Virus record (IMG/VR): IMGVR_UViG_3300046005_000547
Location: 124,001-188,000 of that record
Direction: 5' to 3' (one strand)
DNA: 64,000 nt
DNA from: a virus
Shown: in pieces, positions 17,395 through 25,258 of the stretch
Numbering within the stretch: the stretch's first letter is position 1
How the letters are laid out: each line of letters begins with the position of its first letter
Position numbers and translations under genes: made by a program
The notes under the pieces: generated by a model
Seen by the model: the letters and a program-made list of their open reading frames with translations, nothing else
The model's database searches: none
Told to the model about the DNA's origin: nothing

Positions 17395-17565
17395 CCAATA
17401 AAAATCCTGATGGAGTGGTTGGTTCTCATCAGGATTTGGAAGTAGAGATTTTAATGTTGAATTATAGTAATATAATAATGTCGATAAAGAATCTTGTAGT
17501 AATATAGAAGACATTAAAGAATATAAAAATGACCTTAAAGGCAATAACTGAAACGTCGACATAGT
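17395..17565 (-). ncRNA. Predicted cassette D transcript
   Basis: Promoter TTTCGA (17591-17596), N17, TATACT (17568-17573). Terminator AAATCCTGATG/CATCAGGATTT at 17402-17437, followed by TTTATTGG on minus. An open frame from ATG 17562 (MSTFQLLPLRSF ...) runs through the terminator, so only its first part could be made. Confidence 0.5.
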
Positions 17566-17829
17566 CTAGTATACCCGAGTTTCTAACATTTCGAAAGGAG
17601 TAATTAGACTCTGTAATAATCATATTCGATACCATATACATCGAAATACTATCTTAAGATGTCCTCGATACATGATTATAATTGATTCGATGTTAACATT
17701 AAATCCTGTCCAGAAATTTGCCAATATAAGATGGATTCAATATATCCTGTAGAGTTTCTTGTTTATTATACAAAGATTCCATTAACATGGAGTATTAACC
17801 AAACAATGACGATATTATACAATGGATAC

Positions 17830-17837
17830 TATAAATA
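17830..17837 (+). promoter_or_regulatory. Late promoter (TATAAATA)
   Basis: Exact T4 late consensus TATAAATA at 17830-17837, 25 bases before the start of the Ntn-hydrolase gene. AGAGGAG follows as ribosome site. Confidence 0.75.
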
Positions 17838-17861
17838 AATTAAAATTAGAGGAGAAAAATA

Positions 17862-18827
17862 ATGTGCGTTATTGCTTGTAAGTATTTGACTGGTATCGGA
17901 TGGGTTGGTGTAAAGGATAGAGATAGAAATTACAAACCAGTGATTTCCATTATCCAAGACGCAAGAGAAGGTGTTGAATCTATCTTCATAAAAGATTCTG
18001 TCACCAAATACTCTGAAGGTATAAATGAATTCGGTGTTGGTATTTTGAATGCAGCCACTTCCGTTAGAAACGATGAAAGTGCAGCAGCAGCCGCAAGAAG
18101 ATATGAGAGAGAACGTAAGAAATCCAAAGGAACTTACATTGAACCAGATGGCATTAAAATTAGACATGCATTAAGATTCAAAACTCCGAAGGAATCTGCT
18201 GAGTATTTGGCATCTGTTGAATTGAGAGGTCACACTTTGGTATTCAACAAAGAAGAATGTTATATCTTAGAGGGAACTGATAAGAAATTGGATTTTGATT
18301 ATAATAAAAAGATGGCAGCGGAGAACCCAGACCATGAATGGGAACCGATGGAATATGAATTTGTAATTAAAAAAATTCAAAAAGATAGATTTGTTGTAAG
18401 AACAAATCACGGCAATTTCCTACCATGGTCTGGATACCAAAAAGACTCTGATGATTCAAAACAAATGTTTTCTAGAATGTCTTCTGAAACCAGACATAAC
18501 ACAGTCATCAAGAATTTACAAAATGTTGATTCCATCGAAGGTATGTTAGATGCGATTTCGGATACATCTAATGAAGATAAACAATTGAATCCAGTTAGAA
18601 CAGGCGATTATCAAGATAGAACTAAATTGAAAACAACCGGTCAATTATGTTTAATACCAGATAAATGTACGTTGATTTACAGACCTATCTGGTGTGAAAT
18701 GGATTTATCTTATGTTGATAAAATCAATTCATTAACAACTAAAACATTCTTTGAATTGAAACCTTTTAGATTAACTGAAAACATCATGATGTCTTTCAAA
18801 GATTACCAATTCAATTACAATTTGTAA
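17862..18827 (+). CDS. Ntn-hydrolase (penicillin V acylase / C45-like)
   Basis: 321 residues. It begins Met-Cys (MCVIACKYLTGIGWVGVKDR), so Cys2 would become the N-terminal nucleophile. The VKDRDRNY segment corresponds to the NRDR site of acylase- and acyltransferase-type Ntn hydrolases, and GVGILNAATS and GHTLVF fit the core strands. The substrate is unknown (an amide bond is expected). It is a single-gene unit with a perfect late promoter and its own terminator, so it is expressed with virion genes. Role in lysis, envelope modification or the virion is inference. Confidence 0.65.
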   Translation: MCVIACKYLTGIGWVGVKDRDRNYKPVISIIQDAREGVESIFIKDSVTKYSEGINEFGVGILNAATSVRNDESAAAAARRYERERKKSKGTYIEPDGIKIRHALRFKTPKESAEYLASVELRGHTLVFNKEECYILEGTDKKLDFDYNKKMAAENPDHEWEPMEYEFVIKKIQKDRFVVRTNHGNFLPWSGYQKDSDDSKQMFSRMSSETRHNTVIKNLQNVDSIEGMLDAISDTSNEDKQLNPVRTGDYQDRTKLKTTGQLCLIPDKCTLIYRPIWCEMDLSYVDKINSLTTKTFFELKPFRLTENIMMSFKDYQFNYNL

Positions 18828-18843
18828 ATCCCAAACAATAAAA

Positions 18844-18872
18844 ATCCCGTAAGACATATCATCTTACGGGAT
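18844..18872. terminator. Bidirectional terminator
   Basis: ATCCCGTAAGA (18844-18854) pairs with TCTTACGGGAT (18862-18872). It lies between convergent genes. Confidence 0.9.
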
Positions 18873-18875
18873 CTT

Positions 18876-19109
18876 TTATTTCAATAAAATGTTGAGAAAT
18901 CCATCCTCAAGTATATTTGGTTGGTAAATCAGTTCCTTTGTTTTCATCCAATTATCGAATTCCTTGATATCAAATTTGGATAATTCATTTTTATGGATAT
19001 CTGTCTTTATAATAACAAATGTTGTTTCCTTATTGTAACTGATACGAAAGGAAACAACTCGCATTATACAATTTTCTATTACATTTAAGATATGTTCGTT
19101 ATTTGGCAT
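18876..19109 (-). CDS. Unknown protein, 5' end abutting a repeat relic
   Basis: 77 residues from ATG 19109 (MPNNEHILNVIENCIMRVVS ...). The frame is open upstream to a TTG at 19178, but those 23 codons are the antisense of a partial cassette repeat. ATG 19109 has no clear ribosome site. The gene may have lost its own 5' end when the repeat arrived. Function unknown. Confidence 0.45.
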   Translation of the reverse strand: MPNNEHILNVIENCIMRVVSFRISYNKETTFVIIKTDIHKNELSKFDIKEFDNWMKTKELIYQPNILEDGFLNILLK

Positions 19110-19200
19110 ATATTTGGATTTTAAGATGGATTCAGGATATCCTGTAGAGTTGATTGACATATAACGTAAAGATTCCAATATGGTTGATTAATGTTCAAAT
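19105..19200 (+). repeat. Partial copy of cassette block
   Basis: Contains TATTTGGATTTTAAGATGG, then CCTGTAGAGTTGATTGACAT and AAAGATTCCA in the same order and spacing as the cassette blocks at 16-17.8 and 37.9-39.3 kb. It lacks a promoter and stem-loop. Confidence 0.8.
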
Positions 19201-19237
19201 TACGATACATTAACGAATCTGTAATTTTGTATAACAA

Positions 19238-19245
19238 TATAAATA
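19238..19245 (+). promoter_or_regulatory. Late promoter (TATAAATA)
   Basis: Exact TATAAATA at 19238-19245, about 30 bases before the ATG of the SGNH tail gene. GAAAGGAAAC is the ribosome site. Confidence 0.75.
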
Positions 19246-19275
19246 ATTCTATACAATAACGAAAGGAAACAATAG

Positions 19276-20901
19276 ATGACAACATATAAATTATTTGCGG
19301 ATAAATTAGGCGGAACAAATCCAAATGAATTTATAGGAAATAAAGGTGATTTATTTTACGATCCAGACACAGGTAAATTGAGATTATCGGATGGAGTTGC
19401 CGGCGGAAAGAATATAGACATTTTATCAGATAGACCGAAATTATTAGTTTTCGGTAATTCAATCGCTTCAACGCACGCATATAATGCAATATACACAGGA
19501 CAAACCGTAACTGCATTTAATGCAGGCGTAAATACTATAACTTTGTCTGCGGGTGGTGTCGCTGCCGGTGGATATGTTGTTGGGGATACAATAGCCATTG
19601 GTTTAGCAAATATATCACATTTAATTGCTAAAATAACAACTATCGTTGGTGAGGTATTGACTTTAGACAAGTTTACTCCATTACCTTCGAGAACAACAGG
19701 TTCCACTTGCGTTAAATTGACAGCGTCTACTCAATTTAATTTAACGCAAATTAGAGATAATTCTGGATTCTTTTCTATTGCCAATTCGTTATTAGGTTCA
19801 CCATGTAAAACAGTTGGTGCATTTGGATGGGGTGGATCGTGTTTTATAAACAATATCTCACATTTGGGAAATTTCTTGGATTATTATAAACCCAACTATG
19901 TTGCATTTATAGTGTTAGAAAATGATATTGGAGCAGGTCAATCTTCGGATTCATTAATTCGTGCGATAAATCAAGCGGCATTGATGTGCACGTCAAAAGG
20001 AATAACACCAATTTTTAATTATTGTTTACCATCAAATTCAATTGATGATGTAGGTAAATCTACAATTTTTGACACGGTTAATGCATATTTGGAAAATATT
20101 AAAAATGTAATTCCAGGAGCAAAAAGTGTCGATTTTGGTGTAGGTTTGTATTTAGATACATCAGTTAGTGCATCAAGACGACCTTTATCTGGTTGGTCTG
20201 ATGGAGTTCATCCAAATGGAAATAGATATTTATCAATGGCGAAATATGCGTTACCTGAATTATCAAAAATTATTGGAATCAGAGATACAAATACGTCATT
20301 TAATCTCATTTCATCTAACCCGTTATTAACGGGAATCGGTGGAACACAATCTGGTTTGCAAGCAAATTCAATTAGTCCGGCATCTACGTCGATTACTGCT
20401 CCAGCTGGTGTAACGTGTACAACAAGTCGAGATGCGAATGGGTTTTTGAAAGTTGATTTTACAATATCAGGCGCGTCAGATATTTTGAACACTCAAATTA
20501 CAGTTTCACAAACATTAACCAATTTACACACACAAGTGAGTGGGGAAAAATCTCCATGTAGCGCAAATACGTTAATTAGAGGTATTGTGGTATTGGATAA
20601 CGTTTCTATGCATAACGTATCAATGTTACAACTAAGCGTAACTAGTGGTTCGATGGTCGCGGATGTTAGGAACACAGCAAATTATGGTAACGGACTAACA
20701 CAAGTTAACGATTTAATCGATGACGTATTTGTTATTGAAACACCCCCTCTATTGTTATCTGATTCAACTGCAACAAATGTTAGTATAAAGTTATCGATAC
20801 GACCATTAACTTTATCATCACCTTCTGGAGTGACTGGAAGTTTTGTAATCAAGGAGTTTGGATTACAAATTAGTGATGACGTATTACCATTATACAAATA
20901 A
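19276..20901 (+). CDS. Tail spike/fibre with SGNH (GDSL-type) hydrolase domain
   Basis: 541 residues. The N-terminus NEFIGNKGDLFYDPDTGKLR is a virion-attachment motif common in phage fibres. LLVFGNSIA (~residue 55) is the SGNH block I with the nucleophilic Ser, and SDGVHPNGNRYLSM (~308) supplies the Asp-x-x-His pair of block V. The C-terminal third is Ser/Thr-rich beta sequence. Likely a receptor-binding protein that removes acyl groups from a host surface polymer; substrate unknown. Late promoter upstream, terminator downstream. Confidence 0.75.
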   Translation: MTTYKLFADKLGGTNPNEFIGNKGDLFYDPDTGKLRLSDGVAGGKNIDILSDRPKLLVFGNSIASTHAYNAIYTGQTVTAFNAGVNTITLSAGGVAAGGYVVGDTIAIGLANISHLIAKITTIVGEVLTLDKFTPLPSRTTGSTCVKLTASTQFNLTQIRDNSGFFSIANSLLGSPCKTVGAFGWGGSCFINNISHLGNFLDYYKPNYVAFIVLENDIGAGQSSDSLIRAINQAALMCTSKGITPIFNYCLPSNSIDDVGKSTIFDTVNAYLENIKNVIPGAKSVDFGVGLYLDTSVSASRRPLSGWSDGVHPNGNRYLSMAKYALPELSKIIGIRDTNTSFNLISSNPLLTGIGGTQSGLQANSISPASTSITAPAGVTCTTSRDANGFLKVDFTISGASDILNTQITVSQTLTNLHTQVSGEKSPCSANTLIRGIVVLDNVSMHNVSMLQLSVTSGSMVADVRNTANYGNGLTQVNDLIDDVFVIETPPLLLSDSTATNVSIKLSIRPLTLSSPSGVTGSFVIKEFGLQISDDVLPLYK

Positions 20902-20920
20902 GATTTCTTTACTCAATAAA

Positions 20921-20952
20921 AATCCCATCAGACTTTTACATCTAATGGGATT
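20921..20952. terminator. Bidirectional terminator
   Basis: AATCCCATcAGA (20921-20932) pairs with TCTaATGGGATT (20941-20952) with one mismatch. It lies between convergent genes. Confidence 0.85.
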
Positions 20953-20955
20953 CTT

Positions 20956-22011
20956 TTATTTCATTTTCAACAATAATTGTTCATATACATTTGTAGCAAC
21001 GTTTGCCATCATAACAGGAGGTACAGACATACCACAAGCATAATCTGGTTTTACCTTACCAAAATTGAAATCCAATGGAAACGAACTAGCCAATATGAAT
21101 TCTTTATCAGTCATTGTTCTTGGAATAAAATGATGATAACAAGATTTACCAGAAGTCAATGTATTACAAGGTTTATCTGGGTGTAATTTCTTATATGAAA
21201 AGAAATTACCATTCGATAATTCTGATTTATCAAATCCAGATCCAGGTTCCACTGATGGATATATATCACGAATCGAAGGTGGTAATTCTTTATCTGGAAA
21301 TACATCATCTTCAGATATATCTTTAAATGGAATAATCGGTTCATTAAATTCCATTTGTATTCTTGGTAATAATTCTAATCCTTTATATTCCAAGAATTGT
21401 TCGCCTAGATCCTTCCTCACACAAATAAAGAACACCCGTTCCCTTTTTTGCGGTAATCCCATCTTAGAACCATCTAATAAGAAATGTTGACAGTAATATC
21501 CAGCTTCATCAAATTCCTTGTATATTCTATCAACATATTTCATTGCCTTACCGAGAATCAACCCTTTGACATTTTCTGCCACGACAATCTTCGGTTGAAG
21601 TTTCTTTGCCAAATCAATGAAATCAAAGAACAATGTATCCAAGACTTGTTTTGCTTGACCTTCCGAGAAGACTTTTTCCTTACCCCAATCTTTATCTCTA
21701 TTACCATTCATGGAAAAAGAAGAGCAGGGTGGACTACCATCAAGGATATCCAAGTTGTATAATTCTTCAGGAATATCATCTCTCTTGACGAATTCCCGTA
21801 TATCCTGAATGAAGGAATACTTTGGATTATGATTCAGATTGTAAATTTCATTCATTCTTGGATCTATCTCAACGCAACCTAAGACATTACCTCCAGCTAG
21901 TTTATATCCCATTGTAGAACCACCACAACAAGCGAAACAACTGAATACGGTAAATTTATCTTTGGTGAATGTCGTTTCCGATAAATTCCATTCATATGGG
22001 AATTTATGCAT
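20956..22011 (-). CDS. DNA (cytosine-5) methyltransferase
   Basis: 351 residues with the ordered C5-MTase motifs: FSCFACCGGSTMGYKLAG (I), GSPPCSSFS with the catalytic Cys96 (IV), VVAENVKGL (VI), LPQKRERVFF at ~187 (VIII), and a C-terminal YACGMSVPPVMMANVA (X). The target-recognition region is short. It probably methylates phage DNA against host restriction. Its ATG overlaps the stop of the small gene upstream. No cognate endonuclease is visible, so it is an orphan enzyme. Confidence 0.9.
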   Translation of the reverse strand: MHKFPYEWNLSETTFTKDKFTVFSCFACCGGSTMGYKLAGGNVLGCVEIDPRMNEIYNLNHNPKYSFIQDIREFVKRDDIPEELYNLDILDGSPPCSSFSMNGNRDKDWGKEKVFSEGQAKQVLDTLFFDFIDLAKKLQPKIVVAENVKGLILGKAMKYVDRIYKEFDEAGYYCQHFLLDGSKMGLPQKRERVFFICVRKDLGEQFLEYKGLELLPRIQMEFNEPIIPFKDISEDDVFPDKELPPSIRDIYPSVEPGSGFDKSELSNGNFFSYKKLHPDKPCNTLTSGKSCYHHFIPRTMTDKEFILASSFPLDFNFGKVKPDYACGMSVPPVMMANVATNVYEQLLLKMK

Positions 22012-22174
22012 ATTCAGATTTAACCATTTTCTGGAAGATATGCGTAATCAACGCATAATCATCTTTGTGTTCATCGCCGACAGCAGATTTAGCTTTATCC
22101 CAGATACGTTCAACATCATCCACTGGTTTACCATATTTCTGTGCCACTTTTTCAATGTATGGGGTTGGCATCAT
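22004..22174 (-). CDS. Small unknown protein (56 aa)
   Basis: MMPTPYIEKVAQKYGKPVDD continues to a stop that overlaps the methyltransferase ATG. The pattern K-Y-G-K-x-V-D-D-V-E-R-I-W-D-K-A is a short helical motif found in several phage proteins. The upstream GGAAT is a weak ribosome site. It is coupled to the 57-residue gene before it. Confidence 0.65.
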   Translation of the reverse strand: MMPTPYIEKVAQKYGKPVDDVERIWDKAKSAVGDEHKDDYALITHIFQKMVKSEYA

Positions 22175-22178
22175 ATTC

Positions 22179-22352
22179 CTATAACAATTCTTTCAATTTA
22201 TCGGATACACCAGTCTTTCTGATTTCATCCAAGAATGCTTGTCGTAACATTTCTTCTTCGACTTTATTGCTGGTAAGGAATTCAATGAGTTCTTGGACAT
22301 CCTTACGAATTCTGTTGAGATATAATTCTTTATAATCAATAATGTTTTCCAT
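22179..22352 (-). CDS. Small unknown helical protein (57 aa)
   Basis: MENIIDYKELYLNRIRKDVQ ... ends KLKELL. Charged and helical throughout, with no motif recognised. It ends five bases before the next start and forms a short operon with the methyltransferase. Confidence 0.6.
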   Translation of the reverse strand: MENIIDYKELYLNRIRKDVQELIEFLTSNKVEEEMLRQAFLDEIRKTGVSDKLKELL

Positions 22353-22362
22353 TGATTATTCT

Positions 22363-22725
22363 CTATACAAAATTTGTTAAATCTGGTTTGAAATAAGATT
22401 CTGGTTTCTGTACTTTACCGTATTCATTTTTGATACATTTACCAGTTTCTTTATCAATTTTAGACATATTAGATGAAGCAACTTCATTCCATGCTCCATT
22501 AAAATCTAATCCAGCAGCTTTACAATAACAGACTAGACACCAAATTGTATCAACAACTCCGTCTAATGTTTCAATTCTATCATTGTTTTTAATACCTTCA
22601 ACAAATTCTTTATATTCTTCTTCAATCAATTTAACATATAATTCAGATGTTTCTTGATTTGAAGGTTGGTCGCAAGCATCCATGAATAATGAGATGTCGT
22701 TAAAAAGATTTGGATGATTTGTCAT
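22363..22725 (-). CDS. MazG-like nucleotide pyrophosphohydrolase
   Basis: 120 residues. KLIEEEYKEFVEGI followed by ETLDGVVDTIWCL gives the EExxE and ExxD metal-binding pairs of all-alpha NTP pyrophosphatases. The C-terminal SSNMSKIDKETGK and KPESYFKPDL are typical of the phage subgroup. It probably hydrolyses (d)NTPs or alarmone-type nucleotides. Neighbour of other nucleotide enzymes. Confidence 0.75.
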   Translation of the reverse strand: MTNHPNLFNDISLFMDACDQPSNQETSELYVKLIEEEYKEFVEGIKNNDRIETLDGVVDTIWCLVCYCKAAGLDFNGAWNEVASSNMSKIDKETGKCIKNEYGKVQKPESYFKPDLTNFV

Positions 22726-22734
22726 AATATATTC

Positions 22735-22917
22735 CTATTTTAAAGATTTATGAATTTTTACTGCATCTAAGAAAGATCCTTTGGTAGGATCGTAATAAAC
22801 TACTTTGTTATTGACATCTCTAAACGGTCCGTCAAATTGTGGAACTTTACCATATCCGTCCATTACAACGGCTTCCGATATAATTGTTTTAACTTTATGG
22901 TAATGAAATTGAGTCAC
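22735..22917 (-). CDS. Small unknown protein
   Basis: 60 residues (MTQFHYHKVKTIISEAVVMD ...), Lys/Val-rich. In line with the MazG-like gene at 9 bases spacing. No family recognised. Confidence 0.5.
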   Translation of the reverse strand: MTQFHYHKVKTIISEAVVMDGYGKVPQFDGPFRDVNNKVVYYDPTKGSFLDAVKIHKSLK

Positions 22918-22934
22918 ACCAAATCCCTTTCAAG

Positions 22935-23081
22935 TCAAAATAACATTTCAAACAATATCGATAATGGAAAATACAACAACCAATATCCGATTCCATATAG
23001 AATGAACAAGACGACAAATAACACAAGAAGATAGAACAGAACCAATAATGTTACAGTCAGACCAATGTAAAATATACTCAT
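22935..23081 (-). CDS. Tiny membrane protein (48 aa)
   Basis: Start MSIFYIGLTVTLLVLFYLLV. Almost entirely hydrophobic, one or two membrane helices. Its ATG overlaps the stop of the phosphoesterase gene (ATGA), so it is translationally coupled. Function unknown. Confidence 0.6.
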   Translation of the reverse strand: MSIFYIGLTVTLLVLFYLLVLFVVLFILYGIGYWLLYFPLSILFEMLF

Positions 23082-23905
23082 AATATGAATGTTTTCAATT
23101 CAAATTGTTCATGATATTCTTCCACAGGATATCCATATACATTTAACAAGATATTGGTTTCTCCTATTTTATAATTTCTTGGAACATCATGAACATGACC
23201 ATGGATCCAATAATTTATCCGTTCATTCTGAATTATATAGTCATCAAAATGATTTGTGAATAAATCGTTCCAGAAATTACCTTTAAATTTATCTGGAATA
23301 CCTTGTGGAGTGGGACAATGATGCGATATTACAATAACATTATCTACATCAGTTGATTCAATCTGTTTAGATACGTAATAGATGAAATTGTCACATTTCA
23401 TTGAAGTGTCGGATGGCAACAATTTCCCTAATTTATTGGTATAATATCCAGTTGTATTTCTATCCGAATTTGAAATGTAAATGTAATCAGAGAATCTGTT
23501 TAATGCTTCTACTTCCAATACAGGATCTTTTATCTTTGTCCAACAAGTACCACCAATGAATAGATTATTATCTATTGTAATGGATTCATTCTCAAGGATA
23601 TGAAGATTTGTATATTGTTTAAGAGTTTTACGTAAAACGGAAACATCGTTTATATCTGAATCATAAAATTCATGATTACCTAATACGTAAATGATATGTT
23701 CAAATTGATTTGTTATGTTATCGAAGAATTCTGTAATGTAATTTGATTCACCATTCATCTTCAAATCATTGAATGCAAGACGTGTATATTTTATTGGTAT
23801 AATATCACCAGCAAGGATTAACATATCAGCATTATTTGTATTGAACAACGATAGATCTTTATTATGTTCTAAATGTAAATCTGAACAATAATTTACAATC
23901 ATCAA
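23078..23905 (-). CDS. Calcineurin-like metallophosphoesterase
   Basis: 275 residues with the full metallophosphoesterase motif set in order: CSDLHLE, AGDIIP, VLGNHEFYD, VISHHCP, WIHGHVHD. These bind two metal ions. The substrate cannot be told; DNA/RNA ends or cyclic nucleotides are typical for phage relatives. It lies two genes downstream of the PseT-like kinase in the same minus operon. Confidence 0.85.
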   Translation of the reverse strand: MMIVNYCSDLHLEHNKDLSLFNTNNADMLILAGDIIPIKYTRLAFNDLKMNGESNYITEFFDNITNQFEHIIYVLGNHEFYDSDINDVSVLRKTLKQYTNLHILENESITIDNNLFIGGTCWTKIKDPVLEVEALNRFSDYIYISNSDRNTTGYYTNKLGKLLPSDTSMKCDNFIYYVSKQIESTDVDNVIVISHHCPTPQGIPDKFKGNFWNDLFTNHFDDYIIQNERINYWIHGHVHDVPRNYKIGETNILLNVYGYPVEEYHEQFELKTFIL

Positions 23906-24084
23906 ACATCTCCGTTAATGGAAATCTCAAACAATAACATCATTATGGAAAATAACATCATAGATAATCCAACCAATAAAATGATGAATTCCCCAGTTGA
24001 AAGAAACAGACATAATCCAAAGACTGTGATACATACACCAATGATGGATTCTGTATCAATCATTGATTCGTTAAAATGTTTCAT
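23902..24084 (-). CDS. Small membrane protein
   Basis: 60 residues from MKHFNESM (an ATG at 24099 is in frame but deep inside the upstream gene). Residues ~15-55 form two hydrophobic helices (VCITVFGLCLFLS and FIILLVGLSMMLFSIMML). It overlaps the preceding gene's end and the phosphoesterase start. Function unknown. Confidence 0.55.
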   Translation of the reverse strand: MKHFNESMIDTESIIGVCITVFGLCLFLSTGEFIILLVGLSMMLFSIMMLLFEISINGDV

Positions 24085-24970
24085 AATAATTACCAACATT
24101 TAATAATTTACAACCCAAGTCAGTCCATAACCTGACAACTTGTTTTCTATCGTCTATTACAACTTCAACATTCCAATTATCCGATACATGATTAAAGAAC
24201 AGTTCCTGTTTGGCAATTCTATCTTTACGAGTATCACCTTCTGCTCTCATGTACAATAGATAATTCCCACCAAAATGTTTATTCAACCATTCTGTTGTAA
24301 CATCTCTGGAAATTGAATCTCTACCCGATAAAAAGATAATCTTGAAACCATCTCGTCTGTACATGTCGATGATGTTTAAGATTTCCTTGATAGGTTCATC
24401 AGTTCCTGCTTTCCCGAAGTCGTATGGATTTCTATTTACCATTTTAGCGACTGTTCCATCAATATCACAGACAACTGCTTTTGGTTTAGATGTATCTTTG
24501 ATATATTCGGGAATCTCAATACAATCTCTTGGGAATTGTAACCACTGGAACCATTGTTTATCAATTACATCAATACCAACTGATTCTGTACGTTTCTTAT
24601 CTCGTTGGATAGCAGTTTCATAATCAACTGGAAAGTATTTTAATTTAGTTGTATATCCATGAGATTCCATTTCCTTGATATTTTTATCAAGATACTTCTT
24701 ATTGAGATTTGTATTGGAGAAGATGATGTCTTTACCTTCAGATACGTATTTTTCAAGTAGAGTGTCTATTCTTTTGTCAACAATATGTTCATTTTTGAAA
24801 TTCCATATCTTCCATAGAAATCCTTCCTTGTAGATATTTTCTTCTTGTAATATCTGTTTACGAATCTGGTCGCGTTCGATGATAACGTAATTTGGATTTT
24901 CTTTAACAAAATGTTCAGCCCAGTAAGATTTACCAGAAGCAGAAACCCCAATTGTGAAAATTGTTTTCAT
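24071..24970 (-). CDS. pseT: Polynucleotide kinase / 3'-phosphatase (PseT)
   Basis: 299 residues, same size and order as T4 PseT (301). P-loop GVSASGKS at residues 8-15, kinase lid region RDKKR, then the acyl-phosphatase CDIDGTVA at ~168-175 and SGRDS. It heals broken RNA or DNA ends by adding 5' phosphate and removing 3' phosphate. In T4 it works with RNA ligase Rnl1 against tRNA-cleaving defence. No Rnl1-like gene was recognised here. Confidence 0.92.
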   Translation of the reverse strand: MKTIFTIGVSASGKSYWAEHFVKENPNYVIIERDQIRKQILQEENIYKEGFLWKIWNFKNEHIVDKRIDTLLEKYVSEGKDIIFSNTNLNKKYLDKNIKEMESHGYTTKLKYFPVDYETAIQRDKKRTESVGIDVIDKQWFQWLQFPRDCIEIPEYIKDTSKPKAVVCDIDGTVAKMVNRNPYDFGKAGTDEPIKEILNIIDMYRRDGFKIIFLSGRDSISRDVTTEWLNKHFGGNYLLYMRAEGDTRKDRIAKQELFFNHVSDNWNVEVVIDDRKQVVRLWTDLGCKLLNVGNYYETF

Positions 24971-24991
24971 TTTATTTTTTTCCCATAAAAT

Positions 24992-25022
24992 AACCGAAAT
25001 AGAATCATACCCTATTTCGGTT
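24992..25022. terminator. Stem-loop terminator
   Basis: AACCGAAATAG (24992-25002) pairs with CTATTTCGGTT (25012-25022). It lies between the 59-residue gene and pseT. Confidence 0.8.
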
Positions 25023-25038
25023 CTAGAATCAATACATT

Positions 25039-25218
25039 TTATTCAGATTCATGTAAGATATTCATTGAATCTTGGTCAAAATCGACTTCATTCAATTTTT
25101 GTTTCTTAGGTTTCTTTTCGTCTTTCTTACCGAAGATTCTATCCCAATTTTCATTATATTTTTCTACATCCGTTGGTCTAGTCGAAGACCCTTTACCACC
25201 ATGCCATTTTTCGCTCAT
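25039..25218 (-). CDS. Small conserved phage protein (59 aa)
   Basis: MSEKWHGGKGSSTRPTDVEK ... NWDRIFGKK. The GKGSxxRP ... NWDRIFG pattern recurs in many unrelated phages, usually near nucleotide or DNA enzymes. Function unknown. A late TAAATAA element lies at 25250-25256. Confidence 0.75.
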   Translation of the reverse strand: MSEKWHGGKGSSTRPTDVEKYNENWDRIFGKKDEKKPKKQKLNEVDFDQDSMNILHESE

Positions 25219-25249
25219 TTATTTTCTCTAATGTTATTACAATACAACT

Positions 25250-25256
25250 TTATTTA
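25250..25256 (-). promoter_or_regulatory. Late-type promoter element
   Basis: The minus strand reads AATTAAATAAAG about 32 bases before the 59-residue gene. Confidence 0.4.
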
Positions 25257-25258
25257 AT

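Larger units (their letters stand above)
16100..17830 (-). repeat. Array of four promoter/stem-loop cassettes (A-D)
   Basis: No ordinary gene occupies this stretch. It consists of four ~430-bp units of diverged but alignable sequence. Read on the minus strand, each has a conserved ~250-nt block, a promoter (TTTCGA-N17-TATACT), an initial segment CTATGTCGAYGTTTCAG and 60-130 variable bases. Units B-D then reach a stem-loop with GGATTTTTATTG. Unit A runs into the 14902-16083 operon instead. Related copies lie at 19.1 kb and 37.9-39.3 kb. Confidence 0.8.

Noticed and set aside
17314-17562. Minus-strand 82-codon frame
   Set aside because: Only its first part fits the cassette transcript; it continues through a strong terminator into the next cassette.
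16100-17830. CRISPR array
   Set aside because: Repeat units are ~430 bp, diverged and carry promoters and terminators; there are no short identical repeats with uniform spacers.
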